A stretch of DNA of 64,000 nucleotides, taken from CAVOGJ01 sp963700865 (lineage in GTDB: Bacteria > Planctomycetota > Planctomycetia > Pirellulales > Pirellulaceae). Shown here in pieces: positions 8,294 through 18,428 of the stretch (its first letter is position 1; each line of letters opens with the position of its first letter). The position numbers were made by a program, and so were the translations under genes. The DNA lies in NCBI GenBank assembly GCA_963700865.1, contig CAVOZC010000019.1, forward strand, positions 124,001 through 188,000, written 5' to 3'. The notes beneath the pieces are model-generated. The model saw nothing but the letters and a program-made list of their open reading frames with translations, made no database searches and was not told the origin of the DNA.

Positions 8294-10945
8294 ATGCCGA
8301 AGCCAATCGTGTTCGCCATCGGCTGGGGACTGCTGTGCCTTGCCCCCGCAGTTCTGCCAGCGGTGACTATCCCGTTTAAACTACCGGCAGACGCGAGTCC
8401 GCGTGTGCAGTTCGGTTGGGAGCGGCTGGTTCAAACGTTGCAAGCGACAGGGGATGTCGTGCGGCCGGTGCGGGATCACGAGCGCGCACGGATCGTGCTG
8501 GAGATTTCGAAAGACAACGACGCGCGGCTGGGGCCCGAGGGCTTTCAGGTTCATGCCAGCCCCGATCAGATTCGCATTCGGGCTGAGGAAGATTCCGGAC
8601 TGCTTTACGGTTGTCTCGCCCTTGAGCGGAGGATTTCGGCCGATGCCGCCTTGCCGGCCGACTGGCAGTTTCGCGATGCACCGGCGTTTCGCTTGCGCGG
8701 TACTTGCTTCGGCATGCAGAAGCCGACCGTGCTGCCAGGTCGCCACGTGTACGAATACCCGTACACACCCGAGTTGTTTCCGTTCTTCTACGACAAGGAC
8801 TACTGGCGGGAATACCTCGATTTTCTCGTGGACCAGCGCATCAATACGCTCTACATCTGGAACGGGCATCCGTTTGCGTCGTTGGTCAAGCTCCCCGATT
8901 ATCCCTATGCCGTGGAAGTTCCGCCGGAGGTATTTGACCGCAATGTGGAAATGTTTCGTTACATTACCGCCGAGGCGGATCGGCGTGGAATCTGGCTGGT
9001 TCAGATGTTTTACAACATCATCGTCTCCCAGCCTTTCGCGGCCCATCATGGCATTCCGACGCAACTGAACGAGTCGACCCCGGAAGTGGCCGATTACACG
9101 CGCAAGTCGATCGCGGAATTCGTGCATCAGTTCCCGAATGTGGGCTTGCTCGTTTGCCTGGGCGAGGCCTGCACGGATCTTGACCAACAGGTCAAATGGT
9201 GTACCGACGTCATTCTGCCAGGCGTCAAGGACGGCATGCAGGCGGCAGGGCTTGTCGAGGAGCCCCCGATCGTGATTCGCGCTCATGCCACGGACGCCGC
9301 GGTCGTGATGCCGGCCGCGCTGCAGGTTTACGGCAACCTGTACACCATGGCGAAATTTAATGGCGAGTCGCTGACGACCTTCGAGCCCCGCGGTGCTTGG
9401 CGGGATATCCATCAGCGGCTGAGTAAGCTGGGATCGACACACGTTGTCAACGTGCATATTCTGGCAAACCTCGAGCCGTTCCGGTATGGTGCCCCACGCT
9501 TCATTCAAGCATCGGTCCGCGCCGCGCGCGATCGCCTGGGTGCGCGGGGACTGCACGTGTATCCATTGGCTTACTGGAATTGGCCCGCTGCTCCTGATAA
9601 GACTCCCCAGCCGCTGCGGCAGATCGACCGCGATTGGATCTGGTTCGAGGCGTGGGCACGCTACGCATGGAATCCTGATGTGGACCCGGATGCGGATCGG
9701 GAGTACTGGATCGACCGACTGGCGACACACTACGGCAATCGCCAAGCGGCTGAGCAGATACTCAATGCCTACAACGACTCGGGCGAATGTGCTCCGATGC
9801 TCGTCCGCCGCTTCGGAATCACCGAGGGCAATCGCCAGACCTTTTCCTTGGGCATGACGCTGGATCAGTTGGTCCATCCCGAACGGTATCGGCCGTATCC
9901 CGAATTGTGGCTCTCTCAAGCGCCCCCCGGTGAGCGAATCGGCGAGTATGTTGAGCGAGAGGCTAGGGGGGCACTCCACCACGGCGAGACACCTGTATCC
10001 GTGATCCGCGACGTGCGCGAGTACGCTGGCCGCGCCGTGCGGGCGCTGGCTGTGGCTGCGCCGCTGGTGACCAAGAACCGCGCGGAATTTGATCGATTGA
10101 GGAACGATGTCGCCTGTATCCGGGCCATGGTGGAAAGCTACTCCGCGAAAGTCGAAGCCGCCATGCTGGTCCTGGCATGCCGTCAGACATTCGACGCCGC
10201 CAAAGCGGACGAGGCGACCCAACGTCTGGCTGACAGCCTCAATCACTTTCGGCAACTCGCCGAACTGACACGCGATACTTATTTCTTCGCCAATTCGATG
10301 CAGACCGATCAACGACGAATTCCGGTTACCGGAGCGATTGGCAGCGAACCCGTTCATTTCCATTGGACCCAGTTGCTGGATCTGTATGAGGATGAGCTGC
10401 ATCGCTTTCGGCAAGCCGTCGACGAGGCCAAAGCCGGGAATACGGACGCACTCTTTCACCCGCCGCGGAAACAACTTCGGGGAGCGAGCGTAAAAGTCAT
10501 TGGTGACCAGGCACACACCTATACGGTGCAGCCCGGCACCCGCGTGTTCAGTAACAAACCCTGGCGTATCGAAGCGCTCGCTCCGGAGCTTGAAGGGAAG
10601 ACCGGTATTCGCTTGCCGTTCGTCCAGTCGGACAGAGACGATGTACCAGCGATCGAGTTTGAGACCGAGGAAGCGGTGCTGGTGCTGGTGGGCTATGTGC
10701 GCAGTGAAGACCCGGAATGGCTGCAAGCCCCGCGACTGGAATTTGACGCCCGTGGTGCGGAGCGGGGAGGCGCCGAGGTGTTTATTCGCGACGCGGCCCT
10801 TGTGGATACACTCCCGCCGATCGATGTGCATGCCTTCCGCTACGAACAAGGACGTCATTCGCTGACGATGCGCGGCAAGGGGAATTTTGTCGTGCTAGGC
10901 ATCGTCGTTGCGGACGATGGATCGCGGGGCACGGGGAAAAAATGA
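8294..10945 (+). CDS. Putative TIM-barrel glycoside hydrolase, GH20/GH67-like N domain
   Basis: This 883-residue protein has a signal peptide (VFAIGWGLLCLAPAVLPAV). Residues about 25-130 resemble the small alpha/beta domain that precedes GH20 and GH67 barrels, ending in EEDSGLLYGCLALERRI and FRLRGTCFGMQ. A barrel follows, with YWREYLDFLVDQRINTLYIW, GHPFASLVKLPDYP, EADRRGIWLVQMFYNIIVS, NVGLLVCLGEACTD, NLYTMAKFNGESLTTFEP and VNVHILANLEPFRYG, and then a mostly helical region and a beta-rich end. CLGEA and KFNGESLT each place an acidic residue in the barrel and are candidates for catalysis. I cannot give a CAZy family. From memory, similar proteins in polysaccharide loci are sometimes named alpha-galacturonidase, which would suit a pectin cluster. 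Its stop overlaps the next start (ATGA). Confidence 0.6.
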   Translation: MPKPIVFAIGWGLLCLAPAVLPAVTIPFKLPADASPRVQFGWERLVQTLQATGDVVRPVRDHERARIVLEISKDNDARLGPEGFQVHASPDQIRIRAEEDSGLLYGCLALERRISADAALPADWQFRDAPAFRLRGTCFGMQKPTVLPGRHVYEYPYTPELFPFFYDKDYWREYLDFLVDQRINTLYIWNGHPFASLVKLPDYPYAVEVPPEVFDRNVEMFRYITAEADRRGIWLVQMFYNIIVSQPFAAHHGIPTQLNESTPEVADYTRKSIAEFVHQFPNVGLLVCLGEACTDLDQQVKWCTDVILPGVKDGMQAAGLVEEPPIVIRAHATDAAVVMPAALQVYGNLYTMAKFNGESLTTFEPRGAWRDIHQRLSKLGSTHVVNVHILANLEPFRYGAPRFIQASVRAARDRLGARGLHVYPLAYWNWPAAPDKTPQPLRQIDRDWIWFEAWARYAWNPDVDPDADREYWIDRLATHYGNRQAAEQILNAYNDSGECAPMLVRRFGITEGNRQTFSLGMTLDQLVHPERYRPYPELWLSQAPPGERIGEYVEREARGALHHGETPVSVIRDVREYAGRAVRALAVAAPLVTKNRAEFDRLRNDVACIRAMVESYSAKVEAAMLVLACRQTFDAAKADEATQRLADSLNHFRQLAELTRDTYFFANSMQTDQRRIPVTGAIGSEPVHFHWTQLLDLYEDELHRFRQAVDEAKAGNTDALFHPPRKQLRGASVKVIGDQAHTYTVQPGTRVFSNKPWRIEALAPELEGKTGIRLPFVQSDRDDVPAIEFETEEAVLVLVGYVRSEDPEWLQAPRLEFDARGAERGGAEVFIRDAALVDTLPPIDVHAFRYEQGRHSLTMRGKGNFVVLGIVVADDGSRGTGKK

Positions 10946-13900
10946 GGCATCGCGATCAACGGACATGGTTCGCGGCTGACCGTCGGGCTGCCAATTCTAC
11001 TATCGCGCGGACAATCGACATCACGCCTGTCATTCGCCTGCCCCGTCCGGTGGGGCCAGATCGCAAGATCATCGGTCGATTTCCGGCGTGGCTGGCATCC
11101 GTGGTACTCCTGGCGGTGGCGTGCTCGTCGACGGCGTCCCCCGCACAGGTCTCGACGCTCGAAGCCGGATTCCGTTCACCGCCACGTGAAGCGCGACCTT
11201 GGGTGTTCTGGTATTGGATGCAGGCATCGGTTTCCCGAGAGGGGATCACGGCTGACCTCGAAGCGATGCAACAGGTCGGTATTGCTGGTGCTTACTTGAT
11301 GCCGATCAAAGGCCCCGCGGTACCGCCGTTGCTGACTCCGCCCGTCGAACAATTGACGCCCGCCTGGTGGGACATGGTAAGGCATGCTTTTGCCGAGGCA
11401 GACCGCCTGGGGATCGAACTGGGGATGCATGCTTGCGACGGCTTCGCGGTCGCCGGCGGTCCCTGGATTACTCCCGAGTTGTCGATGCAGAAGGTGGTCT
11501 GGGAGGCCACCCAGGTGACGGGAGGACAGGCCCATCGATCGACGAGCTTCCCCAGCCGGAATCGCTCCGCGGTTTCTACCGGGACATCGCCGTGCTTGCA
11601 TTTCCCGCACTCCCGGACACGGATCGTTCGACGCGGACTGGGTCTCCCCATGTCACAACCAGTCTACCGGAGTTGGATGCCCAATTTCTTGTCGGTCAGG
11701 ACAAGCGGAGGACCAGCGTTTGCGCAGTGAAACCTCGGCCTGGATTCAGTATGAATTCGACGAACCATTTCTCTGTCAATCGATCCACATCGAACGCGAC
11801 GGCAATAACTATCAAGCCAATCGGCTGCGGGTGCAAGCCAGTGACGACGGGCGGACTTATCGAGACGTGGCACAACTCGAGCCGCCGCGCCATGGTTGGC
11901 AGGACACGGATGTCGAGGTGACCCACGCGGTTCCACCGACCAAGGCGCGATACTTTCGATTCCTATTTGACAAATCAGGTTCCGAGCCGGGTGCGGAAGA
12001 CCTCGATGCGGCGAAGTGGCGACCCATACTGAAGGTGCGGCATATCCAGCTCTCCAGTGAACCGCGGTTACACCAGTTCGAAGGCAAGACGGCCCGCGCA
12101 TGGCGCGTCAGTCGGCGAACCACGACCGCTGAGATTCCGGACGAAGCCTGTGTGTCGCTTAAGTCGATGATCGATCTTTCCAACCAGGTCGATGCCAACG
12201 GTCGCCTCCGCTGGGACGCCCCGCCGGGGAAGTGGACCGTGCTGCGTCTGGGGCACACGTCGACGGGCCACGAAAACGCAACCGGCGGGGGTGGGCGAGG
12301 GCTCGAATGCGACAAGTTCAATCGGCACGCCGTCCGTATGCAGTTCGATCATTGGTTCGGTGCCGTCAGGAAACAGGTGGGGGCCGAACGGGCACAACGC
12401 GTCCTGAAGGTGTTACACGTCGACAGTTGGGAGTGCGGCAGCCAGAACTGGACGAAGAATTTTCCTGCTGAGTTCCAGCAGCGGCGGGGCTACGACCTGC
12501 GACCCTACCTACCCGCGCTCGCCGGCATTCCGGTCGAGACCGCCGATGTGTCGGAGCGGTTCCTGCACGACTTTCGTCAAACCATCGCCGAACTACTCGT
12601 GGAGGCCTTTTATGACACGCTGGCGGAACTTGCGCTCGATCACGAATGTCAGTTCAGTGCCGAATGTATCGCGCCAACCATGGCGGGTGACGGCATGCTT
12701 CCGTTTCGTGCCGTGGATATTCCCATGGGAGAGTTCTGGCTCGACAGCCCGACGCACGACAAACCGAACGACATCCTGGATGCTGTCTCGGCGGCCCACA
12801 TCTACGGTAAACGAATGGTGCAGGCCGAGGCGTTTACGCAACTGAGGATGGAGTGGAACGAGCACCCGGGGATGCTCAAGTCGTTGGGGGATCGCCATTT
12901 TTGTTTGGGCATCAACCGTCTGGTGCCACACGTTTTTGTTCATAATCCCTGGCTCGATCGACAGCCGGGCATGACGCTGGATGGCATCGGCATTTACTTT
13001 CAGCGGGACCAGACCTGGTGGTCTCCCGGCAAAGCCTGGCTCGATTATCTGTCTCGTTGCCAGTTTCTTTTGCAGCAGGGGCGACCGGTGGCCGATGTGG
13101 CCGTTTTCACTGGTGAGGAAACGCCGCGTCGAGCCGTGCTGCCACATCGCCTGATCGGAACACTGCCGGGGCCGATCGGTAGCTCCGCCGTCGAGCGGGA
13201 GCGTCGTCGTCTCGCAAATCGCGGAGCGCCTCAATGTGAGTCGCCGCCCGGCGTGTGGCACTCGGCCAATATGATCGACCCGGCCAACTGGCTCGATCCA
13301 CTTAGAGGATACCAGTACGATTCGATCAATCGAGACGCGCTGCTCCGTCTGGCGACGGTGGAGCAGGGCGATGTCTGTCTTCCGGGCGGGGCGCGTTACG
13401 CGGTGCTGGTCATACCCGGACCGCGACCGCTGTCGCCGCACGCCGAGCTCATGACCCCGGAGGTGGCCGCCCGCCTTTTGGAATTGAGGCAGGCCGGAGC
13501 GACCATTGTGATGGCACAAGCGGCGATTCGATCGCCAGGCTTGCAAGATTTCCCGGCGGCCGACCACCGCCTGAAATCGATCGTGGCAGCGCTGGACGGC
13601 GAGCCGTGCGTCAGCGACGGTCCCGCATTCCACGCGCACCGCGGTGGGCGCTGCATCGCCGGCCCCATCGAACAGGCATCGCTGCGGGCCCTCGGTATCG
13701 AGCCCGATTTGCAGGCCGCGGACATGGAGGGCCGACCCATGGCCGATATCGCTTGGACGCATCGGGCGCTTGATGATGGTCACGTTTACTTTATTTCCAA
13801 TCAGTCGCCCGCACCTCGGCAACTCAACGTGGTGTGCCGCGCGTCCGGGTTGGTGCCGGAGTTGTGGGACGCCGTGACGGGCGAAATCACGCCCGCCGCG

Positions 13901-14542
13901 GGCTGGGGTGCGGTTGCGGGCGGAATAGGAGGGAACCTGTCGCTGGCTGCCAATGGTTCGCTATTTGTCGTCTTGCGTCGGCCAGAAAGCGTGCCGGGGC
14001 GGCCGCGTGCCCTGTCTGTGCCCCTTGAGGTGGCTCGCCCGCTGTCAGGTCCCTGGACGATCGCGTTCGGGCCATCAGAACAGGCCGCAAGCGAACCGTT
14101 GCATCGGGAAGAACTGGTCGATTGGACGTCGCTGGCCGATCCGTCCCTGAGGTATTTTTCCGGAACCGCCGTGTACGAGTGCGAATTCGACTTTCAGCGA
14201 CCCGCGACTCCGGCTCCCCGCTACTGGTTGGATCTTGGCCGCGTAGCGAATCTGGCCGAGGTCACGCTGAATGGCCAGCCTTGCGGCGTGGCCTGGACGG
14301 CTCCTTTCCGACTCGAAATCACCTCCGCCCTGCAGCCGGGGGCAAATCGACTGAACATCGCCGTCACCAACACCTGGGCCAATCGTTTGCTGGGCGATGC
14401 GGCTCGACCCGAGAGAACGCGATCCACATGGACCAATGCCCCGAGCCGTTGGGACGATCGCGATCTAGAACCTGCGGGCTTAATGGGGCCGGTCGTCATC
14501 CTGCAAGCGCGCACGCGGTCAGCAGAGCCTTGGGTCAAATAG
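10942..14542 (+). CDS. GH106 alpha-L-rhamnosidase, two frameshifts
   Basis: This exported rhamnosidase spans about 1,200 residues. It starts in an ATGA overlap with the previous stop, suggesting coupling. After a signal-like segment (LASVVLLAVACSSTASPAQ) come the GH106 hallmarks GFRSPPREARPWVFWYWMQ, GIAGAYLMPIKGP and LGMHACDGFAVAGGPWITPE. The frame then breaks near 11528 and continues as PSIDELPQPESLRGFYRDIA. It breaks again near 11690-11720 and continues as SETSAWIQYEFDEPF to the end. Both shifts are consistent with one missing base. Later motifs are HVDSWECGSQNW, GECDKF-type metal-site surroundings (GRGLECDKFNRH), AEAFTQLRMEWNEHPGMLK and a C-terminal sandwich (YWLDLGRVANLAEVTLNG). Either a sequence error or a decayed gene. 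Confidence 0.85.
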
Positions 14543-14566
14543 CGCTGCTGGTTTGACCGGCAGCGC
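14542..14566 (+). terminator. Hairpin after the GH106 gene
   Basis: GCGCTGCTGG, a five-base loop and CCGGCAGCGC form a ten-pair stem with one G-T wobble directly after the GH106 stop codon. No T tract follows, so it may be a 3'-end stabiliser rather than an intrinsic terminator. The rest of the spacer up to 14782 shows nothing further apart from a ribosome binding site. Confidence 0.4.
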
Positions 14567-14772
14567 AAGCGTCGAGATGGATGGCACGCCAATGAACGAC
14601 CGATGCGTTTGCAAGTTCCGTGACCTATTTTGCGGCTTTGCCACGCTGCTTGTGGTTGACATGCTTGCGGAGCGCATGCACAACAAAGCCTGCTTGTTCA
14701 TCCTTAACGCAGAGGGTCCGGCTTGGCCTAACATTGATGCGTAGTTGGCAGGTGGCTATTACGCACTTCTAC

Positions 14773-14776
14773 GGAG
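14773..14776 (+). promoter_or_regulatory. Ribosome binding site of the GH43-like gene
   Basis: GGAG lies six bases before the ATG at 14783. It decides between this ATG and an in-frame TTG one codon earlier. Confidence 0.5.
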
Positions 14777-14782
14777 TCCTTG

Positions 14783-15902
14783 ATGGTGAAACTCCTTGCC
14801 TCGTTGTGGGCCACTCTCGCTTGCATCATGTGGCTGGCGTTGTGGGATGTGTCAGCAGGGCTTGCGGAGCAAACACCGGCAGTAGTTCCTTTTCCGGAAT
14901 GGTCGGACGCACCGCCGATTGACCGGGAAGAAATGAGCCAGGTTTATGACGCGGTCAAGACACCCTACAAATACGGCATCGTCTTGCGGCGAGCCGAAAA
15001 TCAAAGCGTGGATTGTCCGAACGTATTTCGGCATGGAGATAAGTGGTACATGGTATATGTGGCCATCACCGACAAGGTGGGCTACGAGACATTCCTGGCA
15101 GTCAGCGACAACCTGCTGGATTGGCAGCCTCAGGGAAAGGTATTGGCCTTTGCCGATGCGGGGTGGGATCAGTGGCAGGCGGATGGCAGTATCGCGCTGG
15201 TCGATCATCAATGGGCAGGTTCCGGGACTCTCAAGTCTTTCGACGGCAAGTACTGGATGTCGTACTTCGGCGGGGCCAAACGAGGTTATGAGACCGATCC
15301 CTTGTCAATCGGGATGGCCTGGACTCAGAAACCCGACGAAGCGCAGTCCCTGGACCCGTTACACCGGCAACCCCGTGCTTCAACCGGATGACGCGGAGGC
15401 ACGCGCCTTTGAGCAAGCGACGTTGTACAAGAGCCACGTGATTTGGGACGAGTCTGAATCGCTGGGCTACCCCTTTATCATGTACTACAACGGGAAACAG
15501 AAAGGCCCGGCCAATGAACGGATCGGCATGGCGGTTTCCCACGATATGCTGCATTGGCAACGCATGGGGAGGGGGCCCATCATTGATAACGGCCGAGGTA
15601 TCTCCGGCGATCCCCAGGTGGTCCGGATAGGGAAGCTGTGGGTCATGTTTTACTTTGGATTGGGGTGGGGGCCGGGGGCATTCAACACCTTCGCCTGTTC
15701 ACGCGATCTGGTGCATTGGACGCAGTGGGACGGCGAGGTACTGATGCAACCCTCCGAGCCCTGGGATAAGACGTTCGCGCACAAGCCCTGGCTGTTGAGA
15801 CATGACGGTGTCGTGTACCATTTTTATTGTGCCGTGGGTAATGAGGGACGAAACATCGCCGTCGCCACCTCACAGGATCTGCGACGTGGGCAGAAGAAAT
15901 AG
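14783..15902 (+). CDS. GH43-like five-bladed propeller glycosidase, one frameshift
   Basis: After a signal peptide (LLASLWATLACIMWLALWDVS) the product shows repeated blade motifs typical of the GH43/GH32/GH130-like superfamily: VDCPNVFRHGDKWYMVYVAI with an early Asp, LAVSDNLLDWQPQGKVL, DGKYWMSYFGG, YPFIMYYNGKQKG, IGMAVSHDMLHWQRMG, SGDPQVVRIGKLWVMFYFG, and KPWLLRHDGVVYHFYCAVG. The frame changes at 15359-15360; removing one T of the TT pair joins AQSLDP to YTGNPVLQPDD and restores one protein of about 373 residues. I infer an exo-acting enzyme on arabinose-, xylose- or galactose-type linkages, but the family cannot be settled by eye. It sits between GH106 and GH95 genes on the same strand, 22 bases before the next start. 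Confidence 0.75.
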
Positions 15903-15924
15903 GGCAACGCGAAGCGTGAGCACA

Positions 15925-18370
15925 ATGTCCCACAGGATCGCCCGGCTTGTGGCCCATGCGCTCCTCGCCGGCGTGTGTGGCTCGACGGTAACCCTAGCGG
16001 CGCGAGAAGTGCGATTTCACCAGCCGGCGACCCATTTTACCGAGTCCCTACCTCTGGGTAACGGCCGCTTAGGCTGCATGGTCTTCGGCGGCACGGGCGT
16101 CGAGCGGATCGTGTTGAATGAAAGCGGAATGTGGTCGGGTTCACGACAGGACGCCGATCGTCCAAACGCCTGCCAGGCGCTACCCGAGATCCGACAACTC
16201 TTACTGGACGGCAAGCATGTGGAGGCCGAACGTCTGGTCAATGCCAATTTTACCTGCGCTGGTGCGGGTTCGGGTCTGGGCCGCGGAGCCAACTTGCCGT
16301 TCGGCTGTTATCAGACATTGGGCGAACTGACACTCACGTTTGCACATGCATCGGCCGACGCGGAGGTGACAGACTACCATCGCCGTCTCGATCTGGATCA
16401 GGCGATCGCGGAAATCGCCTACGGTCAGGCAGGCGTGCGCTTCGAGCGTCATGTCTTTGCCAGCCAGCAGGATGACGTGCTGGTGATCAAGTTGGCAGCC
16501 GACCAAGGGCAGCAGATTTCGTTCAGCCTGCAGTTGGCTCGCTCCGAACGAGCCACCTGCGAAGTAGCGTCCGCGGGCCGCCTCTATTTGCGGGGCCAAT
16601 TGAATGATGGCCGCGAGGGTGGTACGGGGGTTTGTTTCGCAGCCGGGGTTGAGGTTATTGCCGATGGTGGAACGGTCACCGCGACCCAGGACGAACTGCG
16701 AGTGAGAGATGCCAATGCCGTGTTGATCTGCCTTGCCGCGGCCACGGACATTCAGACCTTCGCGGGGCGGCAAGTGAGAAACGTCCGCCAGACGGTCGAT
16801 GCCGACTTGGATCGGGTCGTTGCCAAGACCTGGGACCAGTTGCGGCAGGCGCATGTCGAGGACTACCAACGATCTTTCCAGCGGGTCAAGCTGCGCCTGG
16901 GACCGTCCGACCGATCGGACCATCCGGCACGCTCGACCCAGGAGCGACTCGAGCGGTTCGCCGCCGGTGACCCCGATCCGGACCTCGCCGCGCTCTATTT
17001 CGACTTCGGCCGTTACTTGTTGATTTCCTCCTCGCGTCCAGGTGGGCTGCCGGCCAATCTGCAGGGTATCTGGGCGGACAGCATCCAGACCCCCTGGAAT
17101 GGCGATTGGCATCTGAACATTAATCTACAGATGAATTACTGGCCCGCCGAAATTGGCAATCTGTCCGAACGGCACCAGCCGCTGTTTGCCTTGATCGACT
17201 CGCTGCAGACACCAGGAGCGCGGACGGCCCGGAGTTACTACGGTGCCGCGCGGTTGGGTGTGTCATTTGCTGGCCAACCCCTGGGGATTCACGTCGCCTG
17301 GTGAATCCGCCAGTTGGGGCTCGACAAGCACCTGCTCGGCCTGGCTTTGCCAGCACCTGTGGGATCACTATCGGTACACAGGAGATCGCGAGTTCCTGGC
17401 ATGGGCCTACCCGATTCTCAAAGGGTCCGCCGTGTTTTACCTCGATATGCTCATCGAAGAGCGCACATCGGGCGAGCACTGGTTGGTAACGGCGCCATCC
17501 AATTCTCCTGAGAATGCGTTTTTTACCGCCGAAGGTGCCAAAGTGCATGTCTGCATGGGGCCGACCCTGGACCAGCAATTGCTGCGATTTTTGTTCGCAG
17601 CCTGCATCGAAGCCTCGGAGGAATTGCAAGTGGATGAGCCCTTCCGCGAGGAGTTGCGAAAGAAACGCGCGCGACTCGCTCCGACGCGGATTGGTTCCGA
17701 TGGTCGCATCATGGAATGGTTGGAGGAATATGACGAGGTCGATCCGCATCATCGCCACATTTCTCATTTGTGGGGACTTTACCCTGGTTCCGAAATCGAT
17801 CCTATTTTTACGCCGTCCCTTGCCGAGGCGGCCCGCAAGTCATTGGAAATGCGAGGCGATGACGGCACCGGGTGGAGTCTGGCGGCGAAAGTGGGCATGT
17901 GGGCCCGTTTGGGCGATGCCGGCCGAGCCCATCAGTTGCTCTGTCGGCATCTGCGGCCCGTCGATCACGATGACGAGCAACCCCGTTGGACCGGGGGAAC
18001 GTATCCAAATCTCTTTGACGCTCATCCCCCCTTTCAAATTGATGGTAACCTGGGCGGTGCCGCGGTCATTGCTGAAATGCTGCTGCAGAGCCAGTCGGCT
18101 TCCGATGTGACGAAGCGGAAGGCCGAATTACGTTTGCTACCTGCGCTTCCCGCGGCGTGGTCGGAAGGGAAGGTGTGCGGCTTGCGAGCGCGAGGCGGAT
18201 TCGAGATCGACATGATTTGGGAGCAGGGGGCCCTTGTGGAAGCGACGATTCGCAGTGATCGTCCGGCGGAAACAAGCGTACGGTACAAGCATGATGTCAC
18301 GTTTTTGCGATTTCGCGGCGGCGACGCCATTCGTATCGATCGGGCACTACAGGCCGTTTCGCCTGACTGA
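15925..18370 (+). CDS. GH95 alpha-L-fucosidase/galactosidase, one frameshift
   Basis: This is an exported enzyme of about 815 residues. The ATG at 15925 gives a signal peptide (ARLVAHALLAGVCGSTVTLA), followed by the family opening FHQPATHFTESLPLGNGRLG and LNESGMWSG. The (alpha/alpha)6 barrel has RPGGLPANLQGIWADS, WNGDWHLNINLQMNYWPAE with the conserved Asn pair, APSNSPENAFFT, DGTGWSLAAKVGMWARLGD and FDAHPPFQIDGNLGGAAVI with the conserved Asp. Near 17247 the frame shifts; one extra base in GCCGCGCGG splits YYGA from RGWVCHLLANPWG, and removing it restores the normal GH95 text. GH95 members cleave alpha-1,2-fucose or, in some pectin loci, L-galactose; which applies here is unknown. Confidence 0.88.
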
Positions 18371-18428
18371 CGCCGATCGATCGAACGCACGCGACGCGTC
18401 ACGCCTGCCAGCGCGGCTCGTCTCGGCC

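Noticed and set aside
8381..10858. 825-residue open frame on the minus strand
   Set aside because: It is antisense to the glycosidase at 8294, has no recognisable motif, and arises from codon bias in GC-rich DNA.
12593..13822. 409-residue minus-strand open frame
   Set aside because: Shadow of the GH106 gene with no family features.
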